The notes under the pieces: model-generated
What the model saw: only the letters and a program-made list of their open reading frames with translations
Told to the model about the DNA's origin: nothing
The model's database searches: none
Position numbers and translations under genes: made by a program
Source: Chlorobium sp.
Lineage (GTDB): Bacteria; Bacteroidota; Chlorobiia; Chlorobiales; Chlorobiaceae
NCBI GenBank assembly: GCA_026193435.1
Contig: JAPHUN010000074.1
Coordinates: 1 to 8,009 of the forward strand
Direction: 5' to 3'
Length of the DNA: 8,009 nucleotides
Shown: positions 1 to 7,396 of the stretch, one piece after another
How positions within the stretch are numbered: the stretch's first letter is position 1
Layout: every line of letters begins with the position of its first letter

Positions 1-534
1 GAACGATACCTTTCCGACGGGTGCGTGAACGTTTCCTGCCTTATCTACCCGAAATTCGATTTTACCAGCCTTTACTTCCTTAACAGCCTTGGCGACATCC
101 ATGGTAACCGTACCTGATTTCGGATTGGGCATGAGACCACGAGGACCCAGAATCTTGCCGACTTTGCCAAGCTTACCCATAACATCAGGCGTAGCTATGA
201 TGACATCGACATCAGTCCAGCCATTCTGAATTTTTTCAATATAGTCTTCAAATCCCACGAAGTCCGCTCCGGCCTCTTGCGCCTCGGCAGCTTTCGCTTC
301 ACTGCAGATCACAAGAACCGATACTGTCTTACCCGTTCCATGAGGCAGCATGACTGTCCCCCTGACAACCTGATCGGCGTGACGCGGGTCAACACCCAGC
401 CTTACAGCCAGATCAACCGATGCATCGAATTTCGTATCGTTAATCTCCTTGACAAGCTCCATAGCCTGCTGCAGATCATACTCATCCTGAGCTGACGCTT
501 TACCTAAAGCGTTTCTGTATTTCTTTCCTGCCAT
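1..534 (-). CDS. rplA: 50S ribosomal protein L1 (C-terminus beyond window)
   Basis: L1 binds 23S rRNA to form the mobile L1 stalk that helps release deacylated tRNA from the E site; in many bacteria it also represses its own mRNA. The visible 178 residues, of about 230 usual for the family, start [10 protein letters not shown] and are open to the left window edge. Conserved L1 blocks are present: [11 protein letters not shown] near residues 59-69 and [15 protein letters not shown] near 129-143, followed by [19 protein letters not shown]. The ATG at 534-532 has only a weak purine-rich ribosome site (AAGAAG). The gene lies 73 nt downstream of rplK, and that spacer contains a probable L1-binding stem-loop (551-582), so feedback control is likely. 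No lesion is seen; the identification is secure. Confidence 0.97.
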   Translation of the reverse strand, partial: MAGKKYRNALGKASAQDEYDLQQAMELVKEINDTKFDASVDLAVRLGVDPRHADQVVRGTVMLPHGTGKTVSVLVICSEAKAAEAQEAGADFVGFEDYIEKIQNGWTDVDVIIATPDVMGKLGKVGKILGPRGLMPNPKSGTVTMDVAKAVKEVKAGKIEFRVDKAGNVHAPVGKVSF

Positions 535-550
535 TGTTATCTTCTTGCAA

Positions 551-582
551 GTGGTTAATAAAACGACCCTACGGTCTCCCAC
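551..582 (-). promoter_or_regulatory. Putative L1-binding autoregulatory stem-loop in rplK-rplA spacer
   Basis: On the minus strand the spacer reads GTGG, GAG, then a small hairpin ACC-GTAG-GGT, then CGTT, a short A/T stretch and CCAC. The outer GTGG/CCAC and inner GACC/GGTC helices pair perfectly and enclose an asymmetric internal loop. From family knowledge, L1 represses L11-L1 operon mRNA by binding a structure that mimics its 23S rRNA site. A GTGGGAG...CGTT...CCAC layout upstream of rplA is, as I recall, shared by unrelated bacteria. The element ends 16 nt before the rplA ATG, close enough to affect initiation. Its role is inferred from pattern and position, not from a covariance search. 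Confidence 0.6.
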
Positions 583-607
583 AAAATCACACCATGCACG
601 AACAGGT

Positions 608-1033
608 TCAGCCCTCTACGACGATCCCCATACTTCTTGCCGTACCCCTGATCATCTGCATAGCGCCATCTATATCGAAAGCATTGAGATCCGGCATCTT
701 CAGCTCCGCTATCTTGCGAACCTGCTCCTCGGTGACCTTGCCGACCTTGTTCTTGTTCGGTTCACCTGATCCTTTCTGCAAACCGGCTTCCTTGACCAGA
801 AGCACCGCAGCAGGAGGCGTCTTGGTGATGAACGTAAATGATTTGTCCGAATATACCGTAATCACGACAGGAATGATAGTCCCTGACTGCGACTGGGTTT
901 TCGCGTTGAACTGCTTGCAGAACTCCATGATATTCACACCCTTCTGACCAAGTGCAGGGCCAACGGGTGGTGCAGGATTGGCGGCTCCTGCCGGAATCTG
1001 CAGCTTAATAAACCCAACTACCTTTTTTGCCAT
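608..1033 (-). CDS. rplK: 50S ribosomal protein L11
   Basis: L11 forms the base of the ribosomal stalk with 23S rRNA in the GTPase-associated centre, contacts elongation factors, and is part of the thiostrepton site and the RelA stringent response. The product has 141 residues, the normal length. The N-terminal domain carries the proline-rich block [17 protein letters not shown] (about 14-30) with the prolines near the thiostrepton site. The C-terminal RNA-binding domain carries [23 protein letters not shown] and ends with [12 protein letters not shown]. The ATG at 1033 gives the canonical start MAKKVVG but has no clear Shine-Dalgarno sequence, so translation may depend on coupling to nusG 42 nt upstream. 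It is followed by rplA. Confidence 0.98.
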   Translation of the reverse strand: MAKKVVGFIKLQIPAGAANPAPPVGPALGQKGVNIMEFCKQFNAKTQSQSGTIIPVVITVYSDKSFTFITKTPPAAVLLVKEAGLQKGSGEPNKNKVGKVTEEQVRKIAELKMPDLNAFDIDGAMQMIRGTARSMGIVVEG

Positions 1034-1075
1034 ACTAACATCACTGTTTCAACAGCCGGATAAACTCAAGCCGTA

Positions 1076-1657
1076 TTATTGAGAAATTGACTTAACCTGG
1101 GAAAAATCAAGCTCGGTAGGAGTACTTCGCCCGAAAAAGCTGATCATAACCTTAACCTTCATCCTTTCAACGCAAACATCATGAACAACACCGGTCAATG
1201 AACTGAATGGACCGTCGATCACCTTGACAGTATCACCAACCAGGAAAGGAGCCTCGACAACAGAGCGCTGCTCAACAGTGCTTTCCGGCTCAAGAATCTT
1301 TTCAACTTCGTCAGGGCGCAGAGGTGTAGGAATATCATTAACCCCGAGAAACCCCATTACCGAAGGAATATCCATGATAAGGTTCTTGGTCTGCTTATCG
1401 AGTATCGCTTCAATAAGCACGTAACCGGGAAAAGCGTTTTTTGTAAGACTTCTTTTCTTGCCGTTCCTGACCTCTACGAACTTCTCGTAGGGAACATAGA
1501 CCTGCAGAATTTTATCTTCAAGGGCCTGACGTTCCACCTCAAGCTCAATACCTTCTTTCACCTTGCGCTCATGCCCTGAATAAATCCTCAAAGCATACCA
1601 TCTCGGCTTGGAAAGACCCTGAACGTCCTGTTCGATATTTGTTTCACTTTCACTCAT
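1076..1657 (-). CDS. nusG: Transcription termination/antitermination factor NusG
   Basis: NusG binds the RNA polymerase clamp, modulates elongation and pausing, and links polymerase to Rho or the leading ribosome. The 193-residue product is slightly longer than the usual 175-185 because of an acidic N-terminal tail of about 17 residues (MSESETNIEQ...). The NGN domain begins near RWYALRIYSGHE (19-30) and includes FPGYVLIEA (76-84). The KOW motif is near 138-162 (FLVGDTVKVIDGPFSSLTGVV), and the C-terminus has the typical FFGRSTPTELDFSQV. The ATG at 1657 is preceded by GAGG with 8-nt spacing, supporting this start. It lies 24 nt after secE and 42 nt before rplK, the usual operon order. Confidence 0.97.
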   Translation of the reverse strand: MSESETNIEQDVQGLSKPRWYALRIYSGHERKVKEGIELEVERQALEDKILQVYVPYEKFVEVRNGKKRSLTKNAFPGYVLIEAILDKQTKNLIMDIPSVMGFLGVNDIPTPLRPDEVEKILEPESTVEQRSVVEAPFLVGDTVKVIDGPFSSLTGVVHDVCVERMKVKVMISFFGRSTPTELDFSQVKSISQ

Positions 1658-1681
1658 CTACTCTACCTCAGCCCTCTTTTC

Positions 1682-1873
1682 TTACAACAATTTTCCGATA
1701 AATGAGTTAATAACCCAATCCACGACAAAAGTGAACAGGGCGAGCAACCCGGAGACAGTCAAAACAACAACTGTAAGATCCCGGGTATCCTCAGGACTTG
1801 GCCAGGCTACTTTCTTCATCTCATTGACGACATCGTGATAATAGCCGGTCACCTTATCGAGATATTTAGTCAT
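1682..1873 (-). CDS. secE: Preprotein translocase subunit SecE
   Basis: SecE is the essential clamp subunit of the SecYEG protein-export channel in the cytoplasmic membrane. The 63-residue product is the short single-span form found in most bacteria; the E. coli protein has two extra spans. It shows the amphipathic segment with the family signature EMKKVAWPS (about 18-26), then one hydrophobic membrane helix from about 34 to 57. The ATG at 1873 has GGAAAG a few bases upstream. It lies 52 nt after the tRNA-Trp gene and 24 nt before nusG, the arrangement common across bacteria, and is probably co-transcribed with the tRNAs upstream. Confidence 0.95.
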   Translation of the reverse strand: MTKYLDKVTGYYHDVVNEMKKVAWPSPEDTRDLTVVVLTVSGLLALFTFVVDWVINSFIGKLL

Positions 1874-1925
1874 AAACCGCTTTCCAGTAATAATACCATC
1901 ATAATAAGCATTCCCCCGATACCTG

Positions 1926-1998
1926 CACGTCAGGAGGGACTCGAACCCCCAACCTGCGGTTTTGGAGACCGCTGCTCTACCAATTAAGCTACTGACGT
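1926..1998 (-). tRNA. tRNA-Trp (CCA anticodon)
   Basis: The 73-nt cloverleaf has acceptor stem ACGTCAG/CTGACGT with seven perfect pairs and discriminator G73, as expected for bacterial tRNA-Trp. The anticodon arm GCGGT-CTCCAAA-ACCGC places CCA at positions 34-36. The T arm is GGGGG-TTCGAGT-CCCTC with one G-U pair. The terminal CCA is not encoded. It is the last tRNA before secE. Confidence 0.97.
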
Positions 1999-2021
1999 CT
2001 GCATAACCAGAGTAGCATGTG

Positions 2022-2094
<73 letters not shown>

Positions 2095-2114
2095 CTGGCT
2101 ATAGAAAACCAATG

Positions 2115-2197
2115 TGGGTAGGGGAGGATTCGAACCTCCGAAGACATATGTCGACAGATTTACAGTCTGTTGCGTTTGACCGCTTCGCTACCTACCC
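2115..2197 (-). tRNA. tRNA-Tyr (GTA anticodon)
   Basis: The 83-nt type II tRNA has a long variable arm containing GAC-ATAT-GTC. The acceptor stem GGGTAGG/CCTACCC and discriminator A are intact. The anticodon arm ACAGA-CTGTAAA-TCTGT places GTA at 34-36, and the T arm is GGAGG-TTCGAAT-CCTCC. The terminal CCA is not encoded. It sits between the two threonine tRNAs, as tyrU sits downstream of thrU in E. coli. Confidence 0.97.
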
Positions 2198-2216
2198 GTT
2201 TGACTGCCTTACTCCG

Positions 2217-2289
2217 AGCTGGTGATGGGACTCGAACCCGCAACCTGCTGATTACAAATCAGCTGCTCTACCAATTGAGCTACACCAGC
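2217..2289 (-). tRNA. tRNA-Thr (TGT anticodon)
   Basis: The 73-nt cloverleaf is the first tRNA of the cluster. The acceptor stem GCTGGTG/CACCAGC is perfect, and the anticodon arm GCTGA-TTTGTAA-TCAGC gives TGT at 34-36, reading ACA and, by wobble, other ACN codons. The T arm GCGGG-TTCGAGT-CCCAT contains a G-U pair and a C-A mismatch (positions 50/64), slightly unusual but compatible with folding. The terminal CCA is not encoded. It lies about 25 nt downstream of a candidate promoter. Confidence 0.95.
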
Positions 2290-2396
2290 ACAGCTTCAAA
2301 AAAACAGGGCAGGTAATATACTTCTATAAAACAGAAATCCAAAAAAATTTCCACCCACCCGCAACCCTCCGTAAAAAAAACCAGCGGATCATGTTC
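2290..2396 (-). other. Intergenic region between SDR gene and tRNA cluster
   Basis: This 107-nt spacer must hold the end of the SDR transcript and probably the promoter of the tRNA-secE-nusG-rplKA unit. On the minus strand it has three T-tracts (about 2373-2380, 2341-2347, 2298-2304). Between the first two lies a G-rich 20-mer (2351-2370) with three GGG runs. An imperfect dyad GGAACATGATCC just after the SDR stop, followed by the T8 tract, could be a weak terminator, but its stem is poor. No gene is seen. Confidence 0.6.
2315..2343 (-). promoter_or_regulatory. Candidate promoter for tRNA-secE-nusG-rplKA unit
   Basis: On the minus strand a TATATT -10-like hexamer (2320-2315) is preceded at 17-nt spacing by TTTGGA, a weak -35 match (three of six bases). 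It is followed by a GC-rich stretch ACCTGCCC before the likely start site near 2308, about 19 nt before the first tRNA. A GC-rich discriminator is typical of stable-RNA promoters under stringent control. The assignment rests on position and the -10 element only. Confidence 0.35.
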
Positions 2397-3182
2397 CTAC
2401 CGTTCACCTTTGTGCTTCAGAGGCGCCAGAAACGCCGCTGTCTTCAGCACCGCCGACCTTGGGAGAAATCGCTGAAAAAATACCACCAGAAAATCAATCA
2501 TCGTGGGATAGACATGTAACCTGTTTTTAATCAGCCCCTTAATAGACGCCTTGACAACAACGGACGGGCTGGAAAGCGGCAGGATACTGCATTCAGGATG
2601 TTGACGGGCCCTGGCATGAAATCCGGTTTCGATGTATCCGGGACTGACCACGACAACCTTTATCCCCTTGTTTTTCAGCTCCTCGTGCAACGACTCACTC
2701 AGAGTAAGGATAAAGGACTTTGTTGCAGAATACAGCCCGAGCCGGGAAATTCCCTGAAACCCGCCGATTGAAGCCACATTTATTATCCCGCCTTTTTTTT
2801 CAGCTATCATGGCCGGCAGAAACAGGCGAATAAGTACAGCCATCGCGGCAGCGTTCACCTGAATCATTTCCTGTAACGCTTCAAGAGGCATGGAATCATA
2901 CTCTCCGGCATATCCAAACCCTGCACAGTTTATGATCAACTCCACTCCGAGAGATCTGTCCCGGCAGTATTGATGGACCCTCCGGGGACTTTCCGGGTCG
3001 CTCAGGTCCTCAATGCAAAGGTGAATAACAGGCTCACCCGCGGGACTGAGTTCCGCACTGAGATTCCGCAGAGAACTTTCCGAACGGGCGACAAGAACCA
3101 TATCACTTTTACGGCGGGCAAATTCACGAGCAAACTCCCTGCCGATTCCATTCGATGCGCCTGTTATCAAGGTGTATGGCAT
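2397..3182 (-). CDS. Short-chain dehydrogenase/reductase (SDR), substrate unknown
   Basis: This 261-residue classical SDR is a probable cytosolic NAD(P)H-dependent oxidoreductase. Visible motifs are the nucleotide-binding TGASNGIG (7-14), NCAG (85-88), the structural Asn110, catalytic Ser138 in NVAS, the YSATK motif with Tyr151 and Lys155, and PG at 181-182 followed by Thr186. Arg in LVARSE at the end of the second strand suggests a preference for NADPH. It resembles the DltE/YqjQ-like group annotated only as general SDRs; the substrate cannot be read from sequence. A hydrophobic stretch near 230-240 could give membrane affinity. The ATG at 3182 has AGGGGGAG immediately upstream, and the gene starts 18 nt after the ispG stop, so the two are probably co-transcribed. 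A role in isoprenoid metabolism is possible but unproven. Confidence 0.9.
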   Translation of the reverse strand: MPYTLITGASNGIGREFAREFARRKSDMVLVARSESSLRNLSAELSPAGEPVIHLCIEDLSDPESPRRVHQYCRDRSLGVELIINCAGFGYAGEYDSMPLEALQEMIQVNAAAMAVLIRLFLPAMIAEKKGGIINVASIGGFQGISRLGLYSATKSFILTLSESLHEELKNKGIKVVVVSPGYIETGFHARARQHPECSILPLSSPSVVVKASIKGLIKNRLHVYPTMIDFLVVFFQRFLPRSAVLKTAAFLAPLKHKGER

Positions 3183-3200
3183 GCTCCCCCTGAATGATAG

Positions 3201-5261
3201 CTATGCAACACGTTCAACCCATCGACCATGTGACCTGATGAGTTCAACAAGCCTGTCGACGGCATCTTTTTCAGGGATGTTAGACGCGACACATTCTTTG
3301 CCCACATAGAGACTTACCCCGGCTTTTCCCGAGCCGACATACCCGAAATCAGCGTCAGCCATCTCTCCGGGACCATTGACGATACAACCCATAATACCGA
3401 TTTTCAGCCCTTTCAGATGAGACATCCGGGCTTTGATCACCGCTGTTGTTTTTTCAAGATCGAAATAGGTTCTGCCACACCCCGGACAGGAGATGAACTC
3501 CGTTTTCGACATTCTCACTCTGGCGGCCTGCAGAACATTGAAAGCAAGGCTGATCTCTTCACTTTCAGCAAGGTCTGTCTCCAGGGCAAGCATATCACCT
3601 ATGCCGTCACAGAAAAGTGTACCGGTCTGTGTGGCACAATCGATAAATGTCTCAAGACGCCCTTTATTCAAGGCATGATACCGTATTACCAGAGGATAGT
3701 CGAGGCCCTGCTCGTTAAAACCGCGAACAAGATAACGATAGGCATAGACCGGAACAGGTGATTGTATTGAAAAAAGGAGCTTTTCAATACCCTTCGACTG
3801 CATCTTCAGCGCTATTCGCGAAAGAACTTCAGCCGGAACTTGTTCCGACGCATGCTCATGAATAAAGCAAAACTCCAGGAGTGCGCCCCCATCATCAAGC
3901 GAGTCAAAAAAGGTTTTATCGATCATCTCACCTTCACGGATATCTATACGAACTCTCGCCGCACGTTTCAGAAGATCAGGAACAAGCGAAACATCAGCTG
4001 TAGCGACACCTACACGGCTCCGGGAGACACCGAGTTCGGCAAGAACCGGCTCAAGAGCTTCTGATTCGACCGCTGAACCTACCGGAACGGTTACGAGTTC
4101 CGATCTGATCTCCTTGTCGGCACTGTCAACCGCCAACCTTCTGCGCAGCTCCGCGAGAAGCTGCCCCGGGTTGGCCGCGACCGAAGCTTTGGCGACAGTC
4201 TCAACCATAGGAAGATTCTCTCCTCCTATGTCACCATCAGCTATTGACACCACCCCTGACTTCCGCTTCCTGTAGCTGAACGGATCAAAAGGAGGAAGCT
4301 CAAAGCAAGCCCTCTCCGCACGTGACATGATGATCCTGTTAACCGGCGCATGGCCTTTTTCGCCCTTTACCTTCAGAAAATCATTATACTTTTTCACCAA
4401 CGCAAACCCGACCGGAACTTCGTTAACGGGATCTTCCGTCAGGGAAACCCTGATGGTGTCGCCAAGGCCTTCCTCCAGCAACGCCCCGGTACCCATCGCG
4501 GATTTAATTCTTCCCTCATCTCCATCCCCGGCCTCGGTTACTCCGAGATGTAAAGGATAAGCATGGCGCAGTTCGGTATCCGCTCTGGCGACAAGGTGCC
4601 TGTAAGCCTGAATCATCACCCTTACATTGGAAGACTTCATGGAAAACAAAAAATCGTAGTACCCTTCATCTTCACAAATTCTGGCAAATTCAAGCGCTGC
4701 TTCCACCATCCCCTCAGGCGTGTTTCCGTAGCGGCTGACAATTCTGTCCGAAAGCGAACCGTGATTGGTTCCGATCCTCATCGACACCCCGAATGCCTTT
4801 GCTTTCCCGATCAGAGGAAGAAACGCTTCCCGGACTTTTTCAAGTTCCGAATCGTAGGACTGCCCGGTATACTCCTCGTTGGTGAATTTTTGGGTATTGG
4901 CAAAATTACCCGGATTGATCCGGACATTTTCGACAAACTCCACCGCTTTGAGGGCGGCTTTCTGAGAAAAATGAATATCGGCCACAAGCGGTGTAGCAAC
5001 ACCATCCCGCCGAAGCTGGTCACGAATGGTCTTGAGATTTTCAGCGTCCTTCTCTGTAGGTACCGTCAGGCGGATAATCTCACAACCTGCTTCATGGAGC
5101 CTCCGGCACTGCTCCACGGAAGCGCTTGTATCCATAGTATGCGTTGTCGTCATCGACTCTACCCTGACGGGCTGATAGCCGCCGAGAGATAGCGAACCGA
5201 AACCAACCTCACGGGTCAGCCTCCTGCTATACTGATACATGGAAATCGGAAAATTCTGCAT
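3201..5261 (-). CDS. ispG: 4-hydroxy-3-methylbut-2-en-1-yl diphosphate synthase, long form
   Basis: IspG (GcpE) is a [4Fe-4S] enzyme that reductively converts methylerythritol cyclodiphosphate (MEcPP) to HMBPP, the penultimate step of the MEP isoprenoid pathway. In a phototroph this pathway supplies carotenoid, chlorophyll-tail and quinone precursors. The product has 686 residues against about 370 in E. coli, because an extra domain (roughly 330-580) separates the N-terminal TIM barrel from the C-terminal cluster domain. This long form is known from Bacteroidetes, Chlorobi, chlamydiae and plants. Barrel motifs include VRVESMTTT (32-40), ADIHF (94-98), VRINPGN (113-119) and GVTEAGDG (240-247). 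Cluster ligands are Cys592, Cys595 (CPGC), Cys626 (GIMGCIVNGPGE) and Glu633, all present. The ATG at 5261 has no good ribosome site; Met8 is an alternative start. An SDR gene follows by 18 nt. Confidence 0.96.
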   Translation of the reverse strand: MQNFPISMYQYSRRLTREVGFGSLSLGGYQPVRVESMTTTHTMDTSASVEQCRRLHEAGCEIIRLTVPTEKDAENLKTIRDQLRRDGVATPLVADIHFSQKAALKAVEFVENVRINPGNFANTQKFTNEEYTGQSYDSELEKVREAFLPLIGKAKAFGVSMRIGTNHGSLSDRIVSRYGNTPEGMVEAALEFARICEDEGYYDFLFSMKSSNVRVMIQAYRHLVARADTELRHAYPLHLGVTEAGDGDEGRIKSAMGTGALLEEGLGDTIRVSLTEDPVNEVPVGFALVKKYNDFLKVKGEKGHAPVNRIIMSRAERACFELPPFDPFSYRKRKSGVVSIADGDIGGENLPMVETVAKASVAANPGQLLAELRRRLAVDSADKEIRSELVTVPVGSAVESEALEPVLAELGVSRSRVGVATADVSLVPDLLKRAARVRIDIREGEMIDKTFFDSLDDGGALLEFCFIHEHASEQVPAEVLSRIALKMQSKGIEKLLFSIQSPVPVYAYRYLVRGFNEQGLDYPLVIRYHALNKGRLETFIDCATQTGTLFCDGIGDMLALETDLAESEEISLAFNVLQAARVRMSKTEFISCPGCGRTYFDLEKTTAVIKARMSHLKGLKIGIMGCIVNGPGEMADADFGYVGSGKAGVSLYVGKECVASNIPEKDAVDRLVELIRSHGRWVERVA

Positions 5262-5286
5262 ACTGCTTGTTTCAATCAGGTCTGAT

Positions 5287-5321
5287 AAAAATTGACGTGA
5301 CAGGAGAAAGGCTCCCCTGTC
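5287..5321 (-). terminator. Hairpin with T-run between ftsB-like gene and ispG
   Basis: On the minus strand GACAG-(GG)-GAG pairs with CTC-CTGTC around a CCTTT loop, giving eight base pairs with a two-base bulge. An 8-nt ACGTCAA-type stretch and then T5 follow. It lies 46 nt after the ftsB-like stop and before ispG. The gap between stem and T-run is longer than in a textbook intrinsic terminator, and flanking TTGAC/GTCAA can extend the pairing. It may be a partial terminator or a processing site for the eno-ftsB transcript. Confidence 0.4.
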
Positions 5322-5366
5322 AAAAAACCGTGCATTGCGGATCGATCATGACAGGCAGTACCTTCC

Positions 5367-5681
5367 CTACTTCTTCTCAATGATAAAAAGGGTTTCCTCA
5401 TCTCTCGAAAAATTATATTTCTCCCTTGCTATCTTCTCTATCGCCTCAGGGTCATCCGCCTGGCGGATCTTTCTGGTGTTTTCGATGATGTTGCTTTCTT
5501 CCTGTTGCTGACGTGCCCTGAGCATACTATGCTCAGCCTCCATGCGAAGTCTTGCCACCACGCCATAGTCGCCAAACACTATCCACAACACGAAAATCCC
5601 GGCAAGCACCAAAAGAAATATTTTTCTGGGACGGGAGAGAATATATGCCCATATGTCTGCCATTGACCGCGACAACTTCAT
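5367..5681 (-). CDS. FtsB/DivIC-family septum formation initiator protein
   Basis: Proteins of this family are small bitopic membrane proteins that join FtsL and FtsQ/DivIB in the divisome and activate septal peptidoglycan synthesis. From the ATG at 5681 the product has 104 residues: a short basic cytoplasmic tail (1-20), one membrane helix (about 21-37, IFLLVLAGIFVLWIVF), a polar Q/E-rich predicted coiled coil (about 42-74), and the terminal signature DDPEAIEKIAREKYNF (77-92) followed by EETLFIIEKK. An in-frame TTG at 5759 would add 26 residues but has no typical domain content. The chosen ATG has an AAAGAG upstream and overlaps the stop of a small upstream ORF (TGATG). Position downstream of eno matches the eno-ftsB neighbourhood in many bacteria. 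FtsB versus DivIC naming cannot be settled here. Confidence 0.88.
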   Translation of the reverse strand: MKLSRSMADIWAYILSRPRKIFLLVLAGIFVLWIVFGDYGVVARLRMEAEHSMLRARQQQEESNIIENTRKIRQADDPEAIEKIAREKYNFSRDEETLFIIEKK

Positions 5682-5812
5682 CACTCTTTCTTTTTTCCCG
5701 AATTCATATCTTCTGACTCCGACGGTATCGTGAACAACACTATCTTTCCGGATGCCCAATCCCGGTACAAGCCATTACTTCCGGCAAAAATACGGACGGC
5801 ATCCTGCAACAT
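5681..5812 (-). CDS. Probable small gene between eno and ftsB-like gene, unknown function
   Basis: A 43-codon ORF begins with ATG at 5812, five bases after GGAG, and ends with TGA whose A is the first base of the ftsB-like ATG (TGATG). The product starts MLQDAVRIFAGSNG and ends DMNSGKKKE; I do not recognise a family. It has no membrane segment or signal peptide, a mixed N-terminal half with a short hydrophobic strand (IVLFTI, 24-29), and a charged tail rich in Lys and Glu. Support comes from the ribosome site, the one-base stop-start overlap suggesting translational coupling, and its location inside a 151-nt gap between two co-directional genes. It could instead be a non-conserved leader ORF that serves only to couple translation. 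Confidence 0.45.
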   Translation of the reverse strand: MLQDAVRIFAGSNGLYRDWASGKIVLFTIPSESEDMNSGKKKE

Positions 5813-5832
5813 GAGGGCTCCATCCCTTAAAC

Positions 5833-7167
<1,335 letters not shown>

Positions 7168-7223
7168 TTACGACGAGCGTACAAAGCCTGGGTAAAAACG
7201 CAATAAATGCAATTCTTTCGCTA

Positions 7224-7251
7224 AACATAAGAATTTATACCCTATTGTCCA
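7224..7251 (-). promoter_or_regulatory. Candidate sigma-70-type promoter for eno
   Basis: On the minus strand TGGACA (five of six against TTGACA) is followed after 16 nt by TATGTT (four of six against TATAAT). A start near 7216 would give an eno leader of about 70 nt. A TATAAA inside the spacer is an alternative -10. Positioned correctly, but the evidence is only consensus matching. Confidence 0.35.
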
Positions 7252-7347
7252 GCTTTTCGCCATTGCCTCGTCAGCTTATAAAACTTTTTTTTACTTTTCA
7301 TTTTATCAGCAGTTTCGCACGACTGCAGACAGTACCGTCTTTCATTC

Positions 7348-7364
7348 GTCCGGCTGCTCCGGAC
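7348..7364 (+). repeat. Perfect inverted repeat in leader of EF-G-like gene
   Basis: GTCCGG-CTGCT-CCGGAC forms a 6-bp GC-rich stem with a 5-nt loop. It ends 17 nt before the AAGGAG ribosome site of the downstream gene. No T-run follows, so it is not an intrinsic terminator; it may be an mRNA leader structure or a protein-binding dyad. Function is unknown. Confidence 0.5.
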
Positions 7365-7396
7365 ATCAGTTATTCAACCACAAGGAGTTTCAACTT

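Noticed and set aside
534..947. Plus-strand open frame of 137 codons opposite rplK
   Set aside because: It is antisense to rplK and the L1-binding element; the product has no family features.
4563..5192. Plus-strand open frame of 209 codons opposite ispG
   Set aside because: It lies wholly antisense to the well-conserved ispG barrel domain, shows no recognisable motif and has no ribosome site; it is a by-product of ispG codon use.
5300..5325. TTGACA on the minus strand as a -35 box for ispG
   Set aside because: At 16-18 nt spacing the downstream hexamer is TCACGT-like, far from a -10; the bases are better explained by the hairpin.
5682..5759. N-terminal extension of the FtsB-like protein from a TTG codon at 5759
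   Set aside because: The 26 added residues have no family support, the TTG lacks a ribosome site, and the ATG at 5681 gives the usual family length of about 100 residues.
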